Source: JBLIRR01 sp049472395 (GTDB lineage Bacteria > SZUA-182 > DTGQ01 > JBLIRR01). Taken from it: 64,000 nucleotides of DNA. Position 1 is the first letter of the stretch. Every line of letters begins with the position of its first letter. The stretch lies in NCBI GenBank assembly GCA_049472395.1, contig JBLIRR010000009.1:124001-188000 (forward strand), read 5' to 3'. The notes beneath the pieces were generated by a model. That model did no database searches and had not been told where the DNA came from. It saw only the letters and a program-made list of their open reading frames with translations. Positions 53,362-62,629 of the stretch are shown here, one piece after another. Position numbers and translations under genes: made by a program.

Positions 53362-53397
53362 ATTACAAAATTGTAATCAAGATTACAAAATTGTAAT
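53362..53397. promoter_or_regulatory. Two tandem copies of a 16-bp palindrome (operator-like)
   Basis: ATTACAAAATTGTAAT occurs at 53362-53377 and 53382-53397, identical and exactly 20 bases (two helical turns) apart. Each has perfect 7-bp arms ATTACAA/TTGTAAT around AA. The position, 120-160 bases upstream of the TSP3-VWA-PPC operon, suits cooperative regulator binding. The regulator is unknown. Confidence 0.65.
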
Positions 53398-53448
53398 TTT
53401 TTCTCCCCTAAATGAGCATTGCTGCTCATTCAGAATTGGGTGGAAAGA

Positions 53449-54891
53449 TTAAGCACAATGTGAGGAAAATTGAAATAATTTTTGATATTGTTTGTTATGT
53501 TGAGAGGATTTATCTTCTCCCCGGCTGCGCTCAACCAATGCGCCTGTAAGTTCGGCGAGAGTAAACAGACGGCTTTTGGCAATTTCAATAATAAAAGAAG
53601 GACGGCTTTCATAATTTTTGGCTTGATAGAAGACCTCCTCCTCACTGATCATAAATCTGTGAGCAATCTCTTGGAGTAGCTCAATCTCGCGGGGAGGGGC
53701 ACCATAGCTCACATAGTTACATCCTATGATTTCTCCTGCAGCCCATATGGGAAGCGCATAAATATTGAGGCCTCCCGGACATATAAATTCACAGGGTGTC
53801 CCCCTTTCAATCACTGATTTCGCCATCATAGTCCAGTACTTGTGACAGAGGGGGATTTCTCTTTCTCCCGTATCTCGTTCTCCGTTGGTGTTGCTTGTGA
53901 GTCCGAAGCCGCTGTTAAGAAGCTGACACCAGTCCGAGGCGAGAAAGCCCAAGGTATACCCTCCCTTCTTCTCATAAATCGCAGCTGAGGTTTTGAGCAA
54001 ATTAATACAATCAGCCAGCATATCAATAAGAACTTTTTTCCCTAGTGTGACTCCCAGGATTTTACTTACGTTGTGTTCCGTCACTCTCCCATAATGTTGT
54101 ATACTGCCTGGCTTCCGGTCCTTGAATATGGAGTGGGATTTGAGGTTTTTTGTCAAGAGGCATTCAATCCCGCTCATTTCTTCCTTCGCCTTCTTTATAC
54201 CGGTTATATCTTCGATGCTGAGAAGGATTTTATGATCTTTTTTATCCTTTTGCCATATTTGACTGGCATTGATAAGCATTGTCCTCTGTCCGATAGTGAG
54301 GAAATTACGGCACACATCGAACTCTCTTATACAGGTCCTATGCAAGAGAGTTCTAAGCTCCGCAGTATTCCATGAATGATTGTCAAGCTCATAAATAAGT
54401 CTGCCCTTAATGATGGATTCTGAGCACTTGAATGTAATATAGAAAGATTCGTTGGCTGAGAGGACGCGAAAATCTTTATCGAGGATGAGAAGAGGAGTAG
54501 GCATTGTTTCAATAACAGCATGGGGATAATCATGAGCATCCTTTACCTCCGCATGACTGCATTTGAGCATATTTATATCGACCAGTCTCATGATAACACC
54601 GTCAATTTTTTCCTCATACGTGGTATTTGGCATAATATGCACGTGATACCAATGGTCCTGTTGATCCTGAAGTTCTATTTTAATAACCGCTGATGTGTCA
54701 AGCGCATCACGAATCAATCGCTCTAATTTATCAGGAGTGATCTTAAGCTTTATCTGCCTGATCGGTTTTCCCTTCTCAATTGAGAGCATTTCCATTATCT
54801 TCTTTGATCGGGGAGAAAAGTATTGAATTTTTAAATCATTCCCTACAATTATTATTGGAATTCTGAAGCCATGAGGAAAGCTGTTCCCCAT
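53449..54891 (-). CDS. PAS/PocR sensory protein without output domain
   Basis: 480 residues with ribosome-binding site gggaggtg. Two PAS domains: 1-105 (IVGNDLKIQYFSPRSKKIM) and ~125-235 (PLLILDKDFRVLSANESFY) with a PAC-like ILLSIEDITG. The C-terminal half (~285-445) is a PocR ligand-binding domain: IPLCHKYWTMMAKS, CEFICPGGLNIYALPIW and GEIIGCNYVSYG. PocR domains sense small ligands such as propanediol. No kinase, GGDEF or DNA-binding part is present, so it must work with a separate partner or be a truncated version. It neighbours the palindrome region of the surface operon. Confidence 0.8.
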   Translation of the reverse strand: MGNSFPHGFRIPIIIVGNDLKIQYFSPRSKKIMEMLSIEKGKPIRQIKLKITPDKLERLIRDALDTSAVIKIELQDQQDHWYHVHIMPNTTYEEKIDGVIMRLVDINMLKCSHAEVKDAHDYPHAVIETMPTPLLILDKDFRVLSANESFYITFKCSESIIKGRLIYELDNHSWNTAELRTLLHRTCIREFDVCRNFLTIGQRTMLINASQIWQKDKKDHKILLSIEDITGIKKAKEEMSGIECLLTKNLKSHSIFKDRKPGSIQHYGRVTEHNVSKILGVTLGKKVLIDMLADCINLLKTSAAIYEKKGGYTLGFLASDWCQLLNSGFGLTSNTNGERDTGEREIPLCHKYWTMMAKSVIERGTPCEFICPGGLNIYALPIWAAGEIIGCNYVSYGAPPREIELLQEIAHRFMISEEEVFYQAKNYESRPSFIIEIAKSRLFTLAELTGALVERSRGEDKSSQHNKQYQKLFQFSSHCA

Positions 54892-55202
54892 TTTTACACC
54901 TCCCCACTAAGGTAATGTGCCACCCTTCATTGTTATTGCTGATCCCGCTCTCTTAAGGATGGCATCACTCTGAAAAAAATTACTTCGTGACACTATCCCA
55001 TTTGTAATGATCCATCAGGAAAGGGATTGAAACAGTATGCACTCCGAAATGCCTTATTTTCTAGTATAACAGAATGATTAAAAAAAGCCAATAGACTGTT
55101 CACTCCTTTTTGCTATCTTTTTTCCACTATAGAGGTGCTCTCTCTTTGGGACTTCAGATCATTAGTGCTATATTAATAGTATATACCCTTTGAGAAGGAG
55201 TT
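54892..55202. other. Divergent intergenic region, no structure recognised
   Basis: About 310 bases between the PocR and GemA genes. It must hold both promoters, but no clear -35/-10 pair was identified. A single gggattgaaac at 55022-55032 resembles the end of some CRISPR repeats but is not repeated. Confidence 0.4.
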
Positions 55203-55571
55203 ATGGATAGAAAGAAATTGGCGCTTATACACATTATTAAAAGAGAACTCAACCTCAGTGAGAGAGAATATAGGGACATCCTTTTTCATGCAGCGGGAGT
55301 GCAGAGTGCAAAAGAGTTGAGTGAAGCGAAATTCAGGAAATTAGTAAACTATTTTGTAAGGAGTAAACATTATCGGATTAATCATCATGGATTAACCATA
55401 AAGCAGAAGTATTATATCAGGTTCCTTGCCCAGGAGCTGTCGTGGGATGATACACATCTTAAGAATTTTATCCATAAATATTATAAAAAAAATGATATTA
55501 ACACGTTAACAAAAAAGGAAGCAATAAAACTCATAGAATCACTCAAGAATGTGAAGCACCATCAAGAATAA
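55203..55571 (+). CDS. GemA-like protein (DUF1018)
   Basis: 122 residues with a clear ribosome-binding site (agaaggag). MDRKKLALIHIIKRELNLSE, then EYRDILFHAAGVQSAKEL, and the C-terminal WDDTHLKNFIHKYYKK are the Mu GemA/DUF1018 pattern. In phage Mu GemA modulates host gene expression and DNA structure. No phage gene lies nearby, so this is an orphan host-kept copy or the last trace of a Mu-like prophage. Confidence 0.8.
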   Translation: MDRKKLALIHIIKRELNLSEREYRDILFHAAGVQSAKELSEAKFRKLVNYFVRSKHYRINHHGLTIKQKYYIRFLAQELSWDDTHLKNFIHKYYKKNDINTLTKKEAIKLIESLKNVKHHQE

Positions 55572-55609
55572 TACATTTTAGGAGTGAGTTATCTTTACCT
55601 TTGCTTATT

Positions 55610-58060
55610 TTACTTTTGGTTATTTTTCTCCAGCATAATTTCATCATTCACTAATTTAACGATAATCGAATCCCCTTTTGAAAATTCAGCTTTAATTATT
55701 TTTAAGGAGAGGGGATTTTCAATCTTGGATTCAATAACCCTGATTAATGGTCGAGCTCCATATTCATCAGAGTAGCCGGCTTCAGCAATTTTTTTCTTTA
55801 CCGCATCGGTAATAGAGAGTGAATACCCATTTTCTTGAACAGTGTGTATTAATTTCTGAAGGTGTAAATCCTCAATTGCCAAGATATCTTCTATTCTTAA
55901 AGGATGAAAGACGATAATGTCATCAATTCGATTAATAAATTCAGGCTTAAAAAATTTATATACTTCTTTTAATATCTGCTTTTTAAGCTCCTCATAATGT
56001 ATTTTTTTTCCATTTTTATCCCCAAAGCCGATGCGATTTGATTTGTCAAAGAGAATACCGGTCCCTATATTTGAGGTACCAATAATAATGGTATTTTTAA
56101 AGCTGACGGTAATGCCATGACTATCGGTAAGTCTGCCATCATCAAGAATTTGCAGAAGCATATTAAATACATCAATATGGGCCTTTTCCAGCTCGTCAAG
56201 GAGCACAATAGAATAGGGATTTCTCTTTATTCTTTCAGTAAGTTGTCCTCCTTCTTCGAATCCTACATATCCGGGTGGAGATCCCACCAATTTGGAAACT
56301 GTATGTTTCTCCATGTATTCGGACATATCGAGCCTTATTATTTTGCTTTCAGTATCAAATAAGAACTCAGCAAGCGCTTTAGCAAGCTCTGTCTTCCCTA
56401 CGCCGGTTGGGCCAAGAAAAATAAAGCTTCCTATAGGCTTGTCGGATCGTTTTAATCCAGCCCTATTTCTCCTGATTGCATTTGAGACTGAGACAATAGC
56501 CTCATCCTGGCTTATAAGTCTTTGATGAATTTTTTCTTCCATGGTTGAGAGTTTTTCAGCTTCTGATTCAATAAGCCGATGAACCGGAATTTTTGTGGCT
56601 CGTGATATTATATGGGCAATATCATTTTCAGTAATACGCGCATCGAGTTTTTTCGTCCTTTCTTGCCAGAGTCTCTTTTCCTTTTCTAATTCTTGGGAAA
56701 TAATTGAAATCTCTTGTTGAATTTTTGAGACATTCTCGAAATCTCCCTTAGAATATAAATGTGCCTGTGTTTCCTTTAAATCCAATTTTTCTTTTTCCAA
56801 TTTCTTAATCTGTGTCGGAACACTAATCAGGCTTAAATGTTTTCGCGCTCCTGCCTCATCAATTAAATCAACAGCTTTATCAGGCAAGAACCTATCGGTG
56901 ATATATCGTTCTGACAGTTTAGCTGCGGCAATAATAGCGTCATCAGTATAGTGTATCTCATGGTGTTCTTCATAATTATGCTTAATCCCGTGCAGTATTT
57001 TAATTGTATCCTCTATAGAGGTCTCATCAAGAATTAAGGGTTGAAATCTTCTGCTTAACGCCTTATCTCTTTCAATAGTCTTTTTGTAGTCATCCAAAGT
57101 AGTCGCTCCGATGATCTGTATTTCTCCTCGCGCGAGAGCTGGTTTAAAAATATCAGCGGCATTGAGCCCGCCTGTTCCTCGACCTGCTTCAGTAATGGTA
57201 TGAATTTCATCAATAAAGAGGATAATAGCTCCTTTGGAATCGATTATCCTTTGAAGGATATCTTTAAGTCTTTCTTCGAATTCGCCTTTAAATTTTGCGC
57301 CCGCTGTCACCGATGCCATATCAAGCATAAATATTCTTTTATGAAAAAGCTTCCTGGTCACATCATATTCTGAGATCCTTTGGGCAAGACCTTCGACAAG
57401 GGCCGTTTTCCCCACACCGGCTCCCCCTAAGATAATTGGATTATTTTTATTTCTTCTGCACAGGATTTCAATCATCCTTTCAATCTCATCCTCTCTTCCG
57501 ATCACTGGATCTAATTCGTTATTATGGGCTTTTTCATTAAGGTCAATAGTATAGGCACTCAATATATCGACGGTTGTTTCTGAATCTTTGTTTTCCATTT
57601 GCTTCCCGCTCATCAATCGTTCCAGGACTTCTCTACATTCTCCATAATTAAGTCCTACCTCTTTTAAGATAGTCGAGCAAGATTTAATCTCATCATTAAA
57701 CAGAGCTAAAAAAAGAGTTCCTGTGGAAATATAGGTATCCCCGAATTTCTTTGCCTCAAAGGAGGCGATTTCAAATAATTTTTCCACTTCAGGGGCAATG
57801 GTAATCTTTACGGCTTCCTTTGATTCGATCTGTGGTTGACGCGCATAGATACGTTCAATAATTTTATCAATATATTCGGAGGGATTTGTTCGAATTTCAT
57901 TAATAATTTTCAGTGGCGTTGAATTCTCCTGGAGCAGGAGTCCCAATAAAACAAATTCGGATGTGAAAAATGTCTGTCTTAAATTAGCAAACTCTATGCT
58001 CCCAATATTTATGGCTTCAACGACTTTTTTTGTTGACTGACGAAAGTATTTCTGAAGCAT
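55610..58060 (-). CDS. clpC: ClpC-type AAA+ protein unfoldase
   Basis: 816 residues. A Clp N-domain (1-145), first AAA+ (Walker A GGAGVGKTALVEG, Walker B IILFIDEIHT), a short middle coiled coil (~415-470) of ClpC rather than ClpB length, second AAA+ (GPTGVGKTELAKA, VVLLDELEKAH-like IVLLDELEKAHIDVF), and C-terminal ClpB-D2-small domain are present. The IGF tripeptide in NRIGFGDK lies where the ClpP-docking loop is found, so it should feed substrates to ClpP. No clpP or adaptor gene is nearby. It has its own promoter. Confidence 0.9.
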   Translation of the reverse strand: MLQKYFRQSTKKVVEAINIGSIEFANLRQTFFTSEFVLLGLLLQENSTPLKIINEIRTNPSEYIDKIIERIYARQPQIESKEAVKITIAPEVEKLFEIASFEAKKFGDTYISTGTLFLALFNDEIKSCSTILKEVGLNYGECREVLERLMSGKQMENKDSETTVDILSAYTIDLNEKAHNNELDPVIGREDEIERMIEILCRRNKNNPIILGGAGVGKTALVEGLAQRISEYDVTRKLFHKRIFMLDMASVTAGAKFKGEFEERLKDILQRIIDSKGAIILFIDEIHTITEAGRGTGGLNAADIFKPALARGEIQIIGATTLDDYKKTIERDKALSRRFQPLILDETSIEDTIKILHGIKHNYEEHHEIHYTDDAIIAAAKLSERYITDRFLPDKAVDLIDEAGARKHLSLISVPTQIKKLEKEKLDLKETQAHLYSKGDFENVSKIQQEISIISQELEKEKRLWQERTKKLDARITENDIAHIISRATKIPVHRLIESEAEKLSTMEEKIHQRLISQDEAIVSVSNAIRRNRAGLKRSDKPIGSFIFLGPTGVGKTELAKALAEFLFDTESKIIRLDMSEYMEKHTVSKLVGSPPGYVGFEEGGQLTERIKRNPYSIVLLDELEKAHIDVFNMLLQILDDGRLTDSHGITVSFKNTIIIGTSNIGTGILFDKSNRIGFGDKNGKKIHYEELKKQILKEVYKFFKPEFINRIDDIIVFHPLRIEDILAIEDLHLQKLIHTVQENGYSLSITDAVKKKIAEAGYSDEYGARPLIRVIESKIENPLSLKIIKAEFSKGDSIIVKLVNDEIMLEKNNQK

Positions 58061-58114
58061 CTTTTTCCTCTCAAAAAAAATAATTATCGCATCACATGTA
58101 CATCCTTTTCAATA

Positions 58115-58142
58115 ATTATAACCTATACCATAGAATAGTCAA
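58115..58142 (-). promoter_or_regulatory. Sigma-70 promoter of the clpC gene
   Basis: On the minus strand TTGACT (58142-58137) and TATAAT (58120-58115) are 16 bases apart, ~55 bases before the start codon. No CIRCE or CtsR-type heat-shock operator was seen beside it. Confidence 0.7.
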
Positions 58143-58202
58143 AAAACCCATTATTGATTTGTTTATCAATCCCATGATAAGGGGGTGAAGAAGAAAAATG
58201 TA

Positions 58203-58610
58203 TTACTCTTTCATGAAAAGCGATTGAATAAAATGGTCGAGGTTTTTGTTTATGCTATTATGTATGCGAGTAAGTTCCTTGTCATGTTTTAAATAATCAA
58301 CGTATGCACTGATTATGAGTGTGTCGACTTCTGTCATAGAGACAAATTCCACTCCAACATGCCATATATCCAACTTGTTCGCCCATATGACTCTTCCTGA
58401 AAGAGATATTGTATGGATGCCTGTCGGAAGGGATAGAGTAAAATGGAGGATAGTATTCCACTCAGGTTTTTCTTTACAGGTTATCTTAGCTCCATTATAA
58501 GATATGCTAATTAGTGAGTGGGGTTCTCTGCTTTTTACACCTAATGTCAGTGGCTTTGAAAGAAGAATTCTCTCATCGCGGCGTCTTTCATGAGTATAAT
58601 TTTTATTCAT
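58203..58610 (-). CDS. Single-domain PilZ protein
   Basis: 135 residues from ATG 58610, preceded by aaaggag; the longer upstream reading has no such site. The PilZ domain has RRDER (RxxxR type, HERRRDERILL) but the second motif is SISYNGAKI, lacking the acidic first residue of (D/N)xSxxG, so c-di-GMP binding may be weak. It is a single gene. It is the second of three PilZ-domain proteins in the window. Confidence 0.8.
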   Translation of the reverse strand: MNKNYTHERRRDERILLSKPLTLGVKSREPHSLISISYNGAKITCKEKPEWNTILHFTLSLPTGIHTISLSGRVIWANKLDIWHVGVEFVSMTEVDTLIISAYVDYLKHDKELTRIHNSINKNLDHFIQSLFMKE

Positions 58611-58857
58611 ATTTGTTCTCCTTTTAGATTTCTTTTTCTGCAATATTACTGCCATATAGACATTCATTCTCTGCATATTTATATAATATATTGATATCAT
58701 GTACATTCTTTGATAATTAACGGGCATGACAGCGGTGTTGCTCCTACACTATATGAAAAAAAATTATGAATAAAAAAAAGAACTCCTATTATTTTATAGA
58801 AATGCCGATAGAAAAATTAAATAAACTCTCGAGGGAAAATATAAGGAGACAAGGAAA

Positions 58858-59817
58858 GTGGCAGCTGAAAATAAAAAATACAGGTTAGTCACAAGAAGTG
58901 ATATTGACGGATTAATATGCGCAGTTATGCTTAAAGAAATGGGTATGATTGATGACATTACATTTGTGCATCCGAAGGATGTCCAGGATGGTAAAATACC
59001 CCTCACAGAAAGGGATATTACTACTAATTTGCCCTATGCAGAAGAAGTGTATTTAGCATTTGATCATCATATGAGCGAGACACTTAGATTGGATGATATC
59101 CATAAAAGGAATCTCATTATCGAACCGTATGCTGCCTCAACCTCACGCGTTCTGTATGACTATTTTGGTGGCAAAGAGAGATTTAAGAATGTCACCGATG
59201 AGATGATGATTGCGGTGGATAAAGCTGATTCTGCTCAATTTAGTATGGAGGATGTCCTTAATCCCAAAGGGTGGGTATTGCTTGGTTTTATTATGGATCC
59301 TCGTACAGGGCTCGGACGTTTTCGAACATTCAGAATATCGAACTATCAGCTTATGATGAACCTTATTGATTATTGCTCGGTTCATCATAATGTGGCTGAT
59401 ATATTAAATCTGCCGGATGTGAAAGAAAGAATTGATCTTTTTTTTGAATATCAAGTAAAATTTAAAGATCAAATCGAACGATGCTCCACTGTGTATGAAG
59501 ACTTAATCGTGTTGAATCTTAAAGATGAGGAGATTATTTATCCGGGTAACAGGTTTATGATCTATGCCTTATACCCTCAATGTAATATTTCTATTCATGA
59601 AATCTGGGGTCTTAAAAAACAGAACACTGTTTTTGCCATTGGTAAATCAATTTTTAACAAAACATCGGATGTGAACATCGGAGAGCTGACATTCAAATAT
59701 GGAGGTGGTGGCCATGAAAATGCCGGCACGTGTCAAATTGATAATGAAAAGGCTGATGAAATTTTAGAGGAGTTGATTGCGCATATAACTAAAAAGGCGC
59801 CTGCGCCTTTTACCTAA
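58858..59817 (+). CDS. DHH/DHHA1-type phosphoesterase
   Basis: 319 residues from GTG 58858, with ataaggag upstream. Asp ligands lie in TRSDIDGLICAVM and the signature DHH in LAFDHHMSE; the C-terminal DHHA1-like motif is GGGGHENAGTC. It belongs to the exopolyphosphatase/c-di-AMP phosphodiesterase/NrnA-like superfamily, but it is shorter than GdpP and its true substrate cannot be told from sequence. It is a single gene, and a terminator hairpin overlaps its last codons. Confidence 0.82.
   Translation: MAAENKKYRLVTRSDIDGLICAVMLKEMGMIDDITFVHPKDVQDGKIPLTERDITTNLPYAEEVYLAFDHHMSETLRLDDIHKRNLIIEPYAASTSRVLYDYFGGKERFKNVTDEMMIAVDKADSAQFSMEDVLNPKGWVLLGFIMDPRTGLGRFRTFRISNYQLMMNLIDYCSVHHNVADILNLPDVKERIDLFFEYQVKFKDQIERCSTVYEDLIVLNLKDEEIIYPGNRFMIYALYPQCNISIHEIWGLKKQNTVFAIGKSIFNKTSDVNIGELTFKYGGGGHENAGTCQIDNEKADEILEELIAHITKKAPAPFT
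59792..59811. terminator. Bidirectional terminator hairpin within the 3' end of the DHH gene
   Basis: AAAAGGCGC (59792-59800) and GCGCCTTTT (59803-59811) pair perfectly with a 2-base gap, giving a GC core with A- and T-runs on the two sides. It overlaps the last codons of the DHH gene (the stop is 59815-59817) and also lies downstream of the convergent gene ending at 59882, so it could serve both. Confidence 0.65.
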
Positions 59818-59881
59818 TGTCACTTGCTTTCGGACCCATTCAACCCAAAAAGCAAGAACAGGTGGTATAATGTATCTTTAG

Positions 59882-60916
59882 TTACGTAAGAAGTGTCTTT
59901 ATATGGTCCAATTCGTGCTCGGCATCTTTTACGAGCTCCTCTATGACCTCTTTTACAGGTTTTATCTCTTGAGCACAGCCAACGGCCTGACCAGCCATAA
60001 GTGAGCCACGCTCTGTGTCACCATCCACAGCCGCTTTTTTAAGGGCGCCGATCCAGAATCGTTCGACCTCAAGCTGGGCTTTTTCTCGGTCTATTTCACC
60101 ATTATCAAGCTGATGCAACAGTTCTAACTGCAATTTTCGAAACTCTATACTCCCTTTATTCTTAAGTGCGCGGACAGGAGTCACCGACAAGCGTGAATCA
60201 AATTGTGGTGTGGCGATTGCATCTCGTGCACGTGCACGCTGAAAAGCTTTTTTAAAATTAGGGTGAACGCTGCATTCATCAGTCATCACAAAGCGGGTCC
60301 CCAACTGCACGCCAGAGGCCCCCATGAGCAACATGTGCGCTATCATCTTCCCGGATGCGATCCCTCCTGCAAGGAAAATAGGGACTTGCTCATGAAAGTG
60401 AAAAAGAATCTGCTGCCAGAGCACTGATCCTGCAATGGGACCGATATGACCACCCGCCTCCATTCCTTCAAGCATAAGGCCATCAGCGCCAGAGCGGATG
60501 ATACGCTTGGCCAATGCGTCGGTTGAGGCAAATGCCAGAACCTTTGCGCCATATTTTTTTGCGTTGTCTATTTCCTGGTCCCTAGGCACACTCCCGGCGA
60601 AGATAATAACAGGAAGGCGTGAAGCTATTGCCACTTCGAGATGTGCTGCATAATTCGGGGCGATGGTTATGAGATTGACAGCAAAGGGTTTATCAGTGAG
60701 TTTTCGCGTGTGCTCGATCTGACGTTCAAGCTCCTCGGGAGGCATATTGCCACATGCGAGGCTGGCAAAAGCACCTGCATTACACACGGCAGCTACAAGA
60801 TTCGGATCGCTCACCCATGTCATAGCGCCGCATATTATGGGATGAGTGACTCCAAGGAGTTCCTGCCCCCTTTTCCATAATTTATTAAGGTGTGGTAGTG
60901 CTCCGAATGAGTCCAT
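59882..60916 (-). CDS. Nitronate monooxygenase / FabK-like FMN enzyme
   Basis: 344 residues, TIM-barrel of the 2-nitropropane dioxygenase family: HPIICGAMTWVSDPNLVAAV, AFASLACGNMPPEELE, GADGLMLEGMEAGGHIG (the MEAGGHxG flavin-site loop), PIFLAGGIASGKMIAHMLLM and GASGVQLGTRFV. A C-terminal extension of ~70 residues (QAVGCAQEIKPVKEVIEEL) is usual in bacterial members annotated as enoyl-ACP reductase II-like. It binds FMN; whether it oxidises nitronates or reduces enoyl thioesters is not decided by the sequence. Confidence 0.85.
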   Translation of the reverse strand: MDSFGALPHLNKLWKRGQELLGVTHPIICGAMTWVSDPNLVAAVCNAGAFASLACGNMPPEELERQIEHTRKLTDKPFAVNLITIAPNYAAHLEVAIASRLPVIIFAGSVPRDQEIDNAKKYGAKVLAFASTDALAKRIIRSGADGLMLEGMEAGGHIGPIAGSVLWQQILFHFHEQVPIFLAGGIASGKMIAHMLLMGASGVQLGTRFVMTDECSVHPNFKKAFQRARARDAIATPQFDSRLSVTPVRALKNKGSIEFRKLQLELLHQLDNGEIDREKAQLEVERFWIGALKKAAVDGDTERGSLMAGQAVGCAQEIKPVKEVIEELVKDAEHELDHIKTLLT

Positions 60917-60975
60917 TGCTTTTATGATATATTATTAAAAAAAAATGAGCAAGCCCTTTGTTCAATAACAGCGTT

Positions 60976-62580
60976 TTACTTCTTAAAAATCCATTCCTTC
61001 TGGAGGAGATTTACTATCGTTTCTAATGATTTTGGTGGATGCACTCCTTTGTTATAGTTTGTCTCTAAAAAGAAGAGACCGTATCGATTATGAAGATGGT
61101 GCCGCACTTCAGCCTTCAGGTCGGCCACATTTTCCTTATAGTTTAGTTTGACTAAAATCTGGGCGCCAATTGGCAGATCGGGGGGATCATCCGGGGGGAA
61201 GCTAATCTGGATGCCGCCGTAACTAATATCTATAGCGTGTGCGTCTAAGGTCATATACCATTGGGGGATTTTCACCTGCACCATGAATTGGCTATTGTTA
61301 ATCAGGGGTATCCGCAATGATTGCCGTGTCTCGGACCAAAATATCTTCTCAGGATAATTTAGGATTACCTTCGCCGGTTCTGAATTCTCACTTTTTAGAT
61401 AATACTGAATTGTAGATACGAAGAACGCAGCCCGGCTCTCCAATGAATACGTAATACAACACGTGGACAGTGGTTTGAAATCGGCCTCTCGATGATCAAA
61501 GAGGGATAATACAATACAATTTTCTCTTGAATGATTTGAAAAACGAGCCTGGCAGGCTATTCCTGATGTAGTCGGCATAATAATGGCAGGTGCTTCTTTT
61601 TGCCAGGATTCCATGAGCAAGTGCAGATCCTTTTCGTTAAGCGTGAGAGAATACTTTGATTCAGTGCCAATTTTAAAGATATCAAAGAGAAGAGGAGCAA
61701 CTCTCTTGGCTATGGCTTTATCCGGTTTAATCATTTTTTTCATATTCTCAAGTGCATGGCAGATAGTTTCCATTCTCAATGCTTTGAATACATTACATTG
61801 TAAATAAGGGCTTAAATGAATAAATTTTTTTTCCGGAAACTCCTTTTGCATTCTTAAGTAAAATCCCACTTCTGTCCCCAGTATATATGTAGTTATTGTA
61901 TTATCCATTTTAATATAATGATTATACATCGCCCCTGTTCCCATAACATGATCCGCTGCTGCACACACTTCAGGTTTACACGACGGATGGACCATGAGAC
62001 AGGCATCGGGATATTCTGTTCTTAATTTTTCGACATCGGACATATTAACTGAATCATAGACATTGCATACTGGATTGTGAGGATAAAGGATAACCTCCTT
62101 TCCCGAGGATTTGGCAAATTCTTCACCATAGTTTTTTTCTCCCACAAATAAAACCTTATCGTTCTCTAAAGATTGCACCGTTTGCACTGCCTCATCGGAC
62201 ACGGCTATAATATCTGCAAGAAGTTTGTTTTGAAAAGGGGAAATCGCATGACAGACCAGAGGAATGCCTGGATGTAATGCCTTAAATGCACTTATTTTTT
62301 CAAAAGACAGCTCTCTGTGCATGGCAACCGGGCATTCTATTTTAGCCGGAACAAGAATAATTTTTTCAGGCAAGAGCGCGGCAGCTATTTCTGCAAAAAA
62401 GGATGGTGCTACCACTACTATGACTTGAGCAGAGAAGCCATTTTTTATTGATTCGAAAAATCCTAAGCTATCCGTCAGCACATCAGCAATTTCATGGACA
62501 TCAGTGGGAGCATAATGGTGGGCTATAATGACGGCATTATGTTCTTCTTTAAGTTTTTTAATTTTCTCTATTATATCCAT
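60976..62580 (-). CDS. Quinolinate synthase (NadA) fused to a YcgR-like PilZ module
   Basis: 534 residues from ATG 62580, behind aaaggag; longer readings are rejected. Residues ~1-310 are NadA: IIAHHYAPTDVHEIADVLTD, then Cys in KIECPVAMHREL, LMVHPSCKPEVC, GTGAMYNHYIK, ILGTEVGFYLRM and YLQCNVFKALRMET. These Cys stand where the three [4Fe-4S] ligands of NadA are found. Residues ~330-425 look like the N-terminal beta-barrel of YcgR, and ~425-534 a PilZ domain with RQSLRIPL and DISYGGIQISF, both c-di-GMP motifs intact. NadA is normally ~300-350 residues and stand-alone. The fusion suggests NAD precursor synthesis tied to c-di-GMP, or a NadA-like sensor. No nadB or nadC gene is near; livF lies 49 bases upstream on the same strand. 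Confidence 0.82.
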   Translation of the reverse strand: MDIIEKIKKLKEEHNAVIIAHHYAPTDVHEIADVLTDSLGFFESIKNGFSAQVIVVVAPSFFAEIAAALLPEKIILVPAKIECPVAMHRELSFEKISAFKALHPGIPLVCHAISPFQNKLLADIIAVSDEAVQTVQSLENDKVLFVGEKNYGEEFAKSSGKEVILYPHNPVCNVYDSVNMSDVEKLRTEYPDACLMVHPSCKPEVCAAADHVMGTGAMYNHYIKMDNTITTYILGTEVGFYLRMQKEFPEKKFIHLSPYLQCNVFKALRMETICHALENMKKMIKPDKAIAKRVAPLLFDIFKIGTESKYSLTLNEKDLHLLMESWQKEAPAIIMPTTSGIACQARFSNHSRENCIVLSLFDHREADFKPLSTCCITYSLESRAAFFVSTIQYYLKSENSEPAKVILNYPEKIFWSETRQSLRIPLINNSQFMVQVKIPQWYMTLDAHAIDISYGGIQISFPPDDPPDLPIGAQILVKLNYKENVADLKAEVRHHLHNRYGLFFLETNYNKGVHPPKSLETIVNLLQKEWIFKK

Positions 62581-62629
62581 ATTCGTACTCCTTTTTTTCA
62601 TATCGGCATAATAAAAAAAAAAAGATGAC

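Noticed and set aside
55013..55032. CRISPR-repeat-like end gggattgaaac
   Set aside because: Occurs once; no second repeat, spacer spacing or cas gene nearby.
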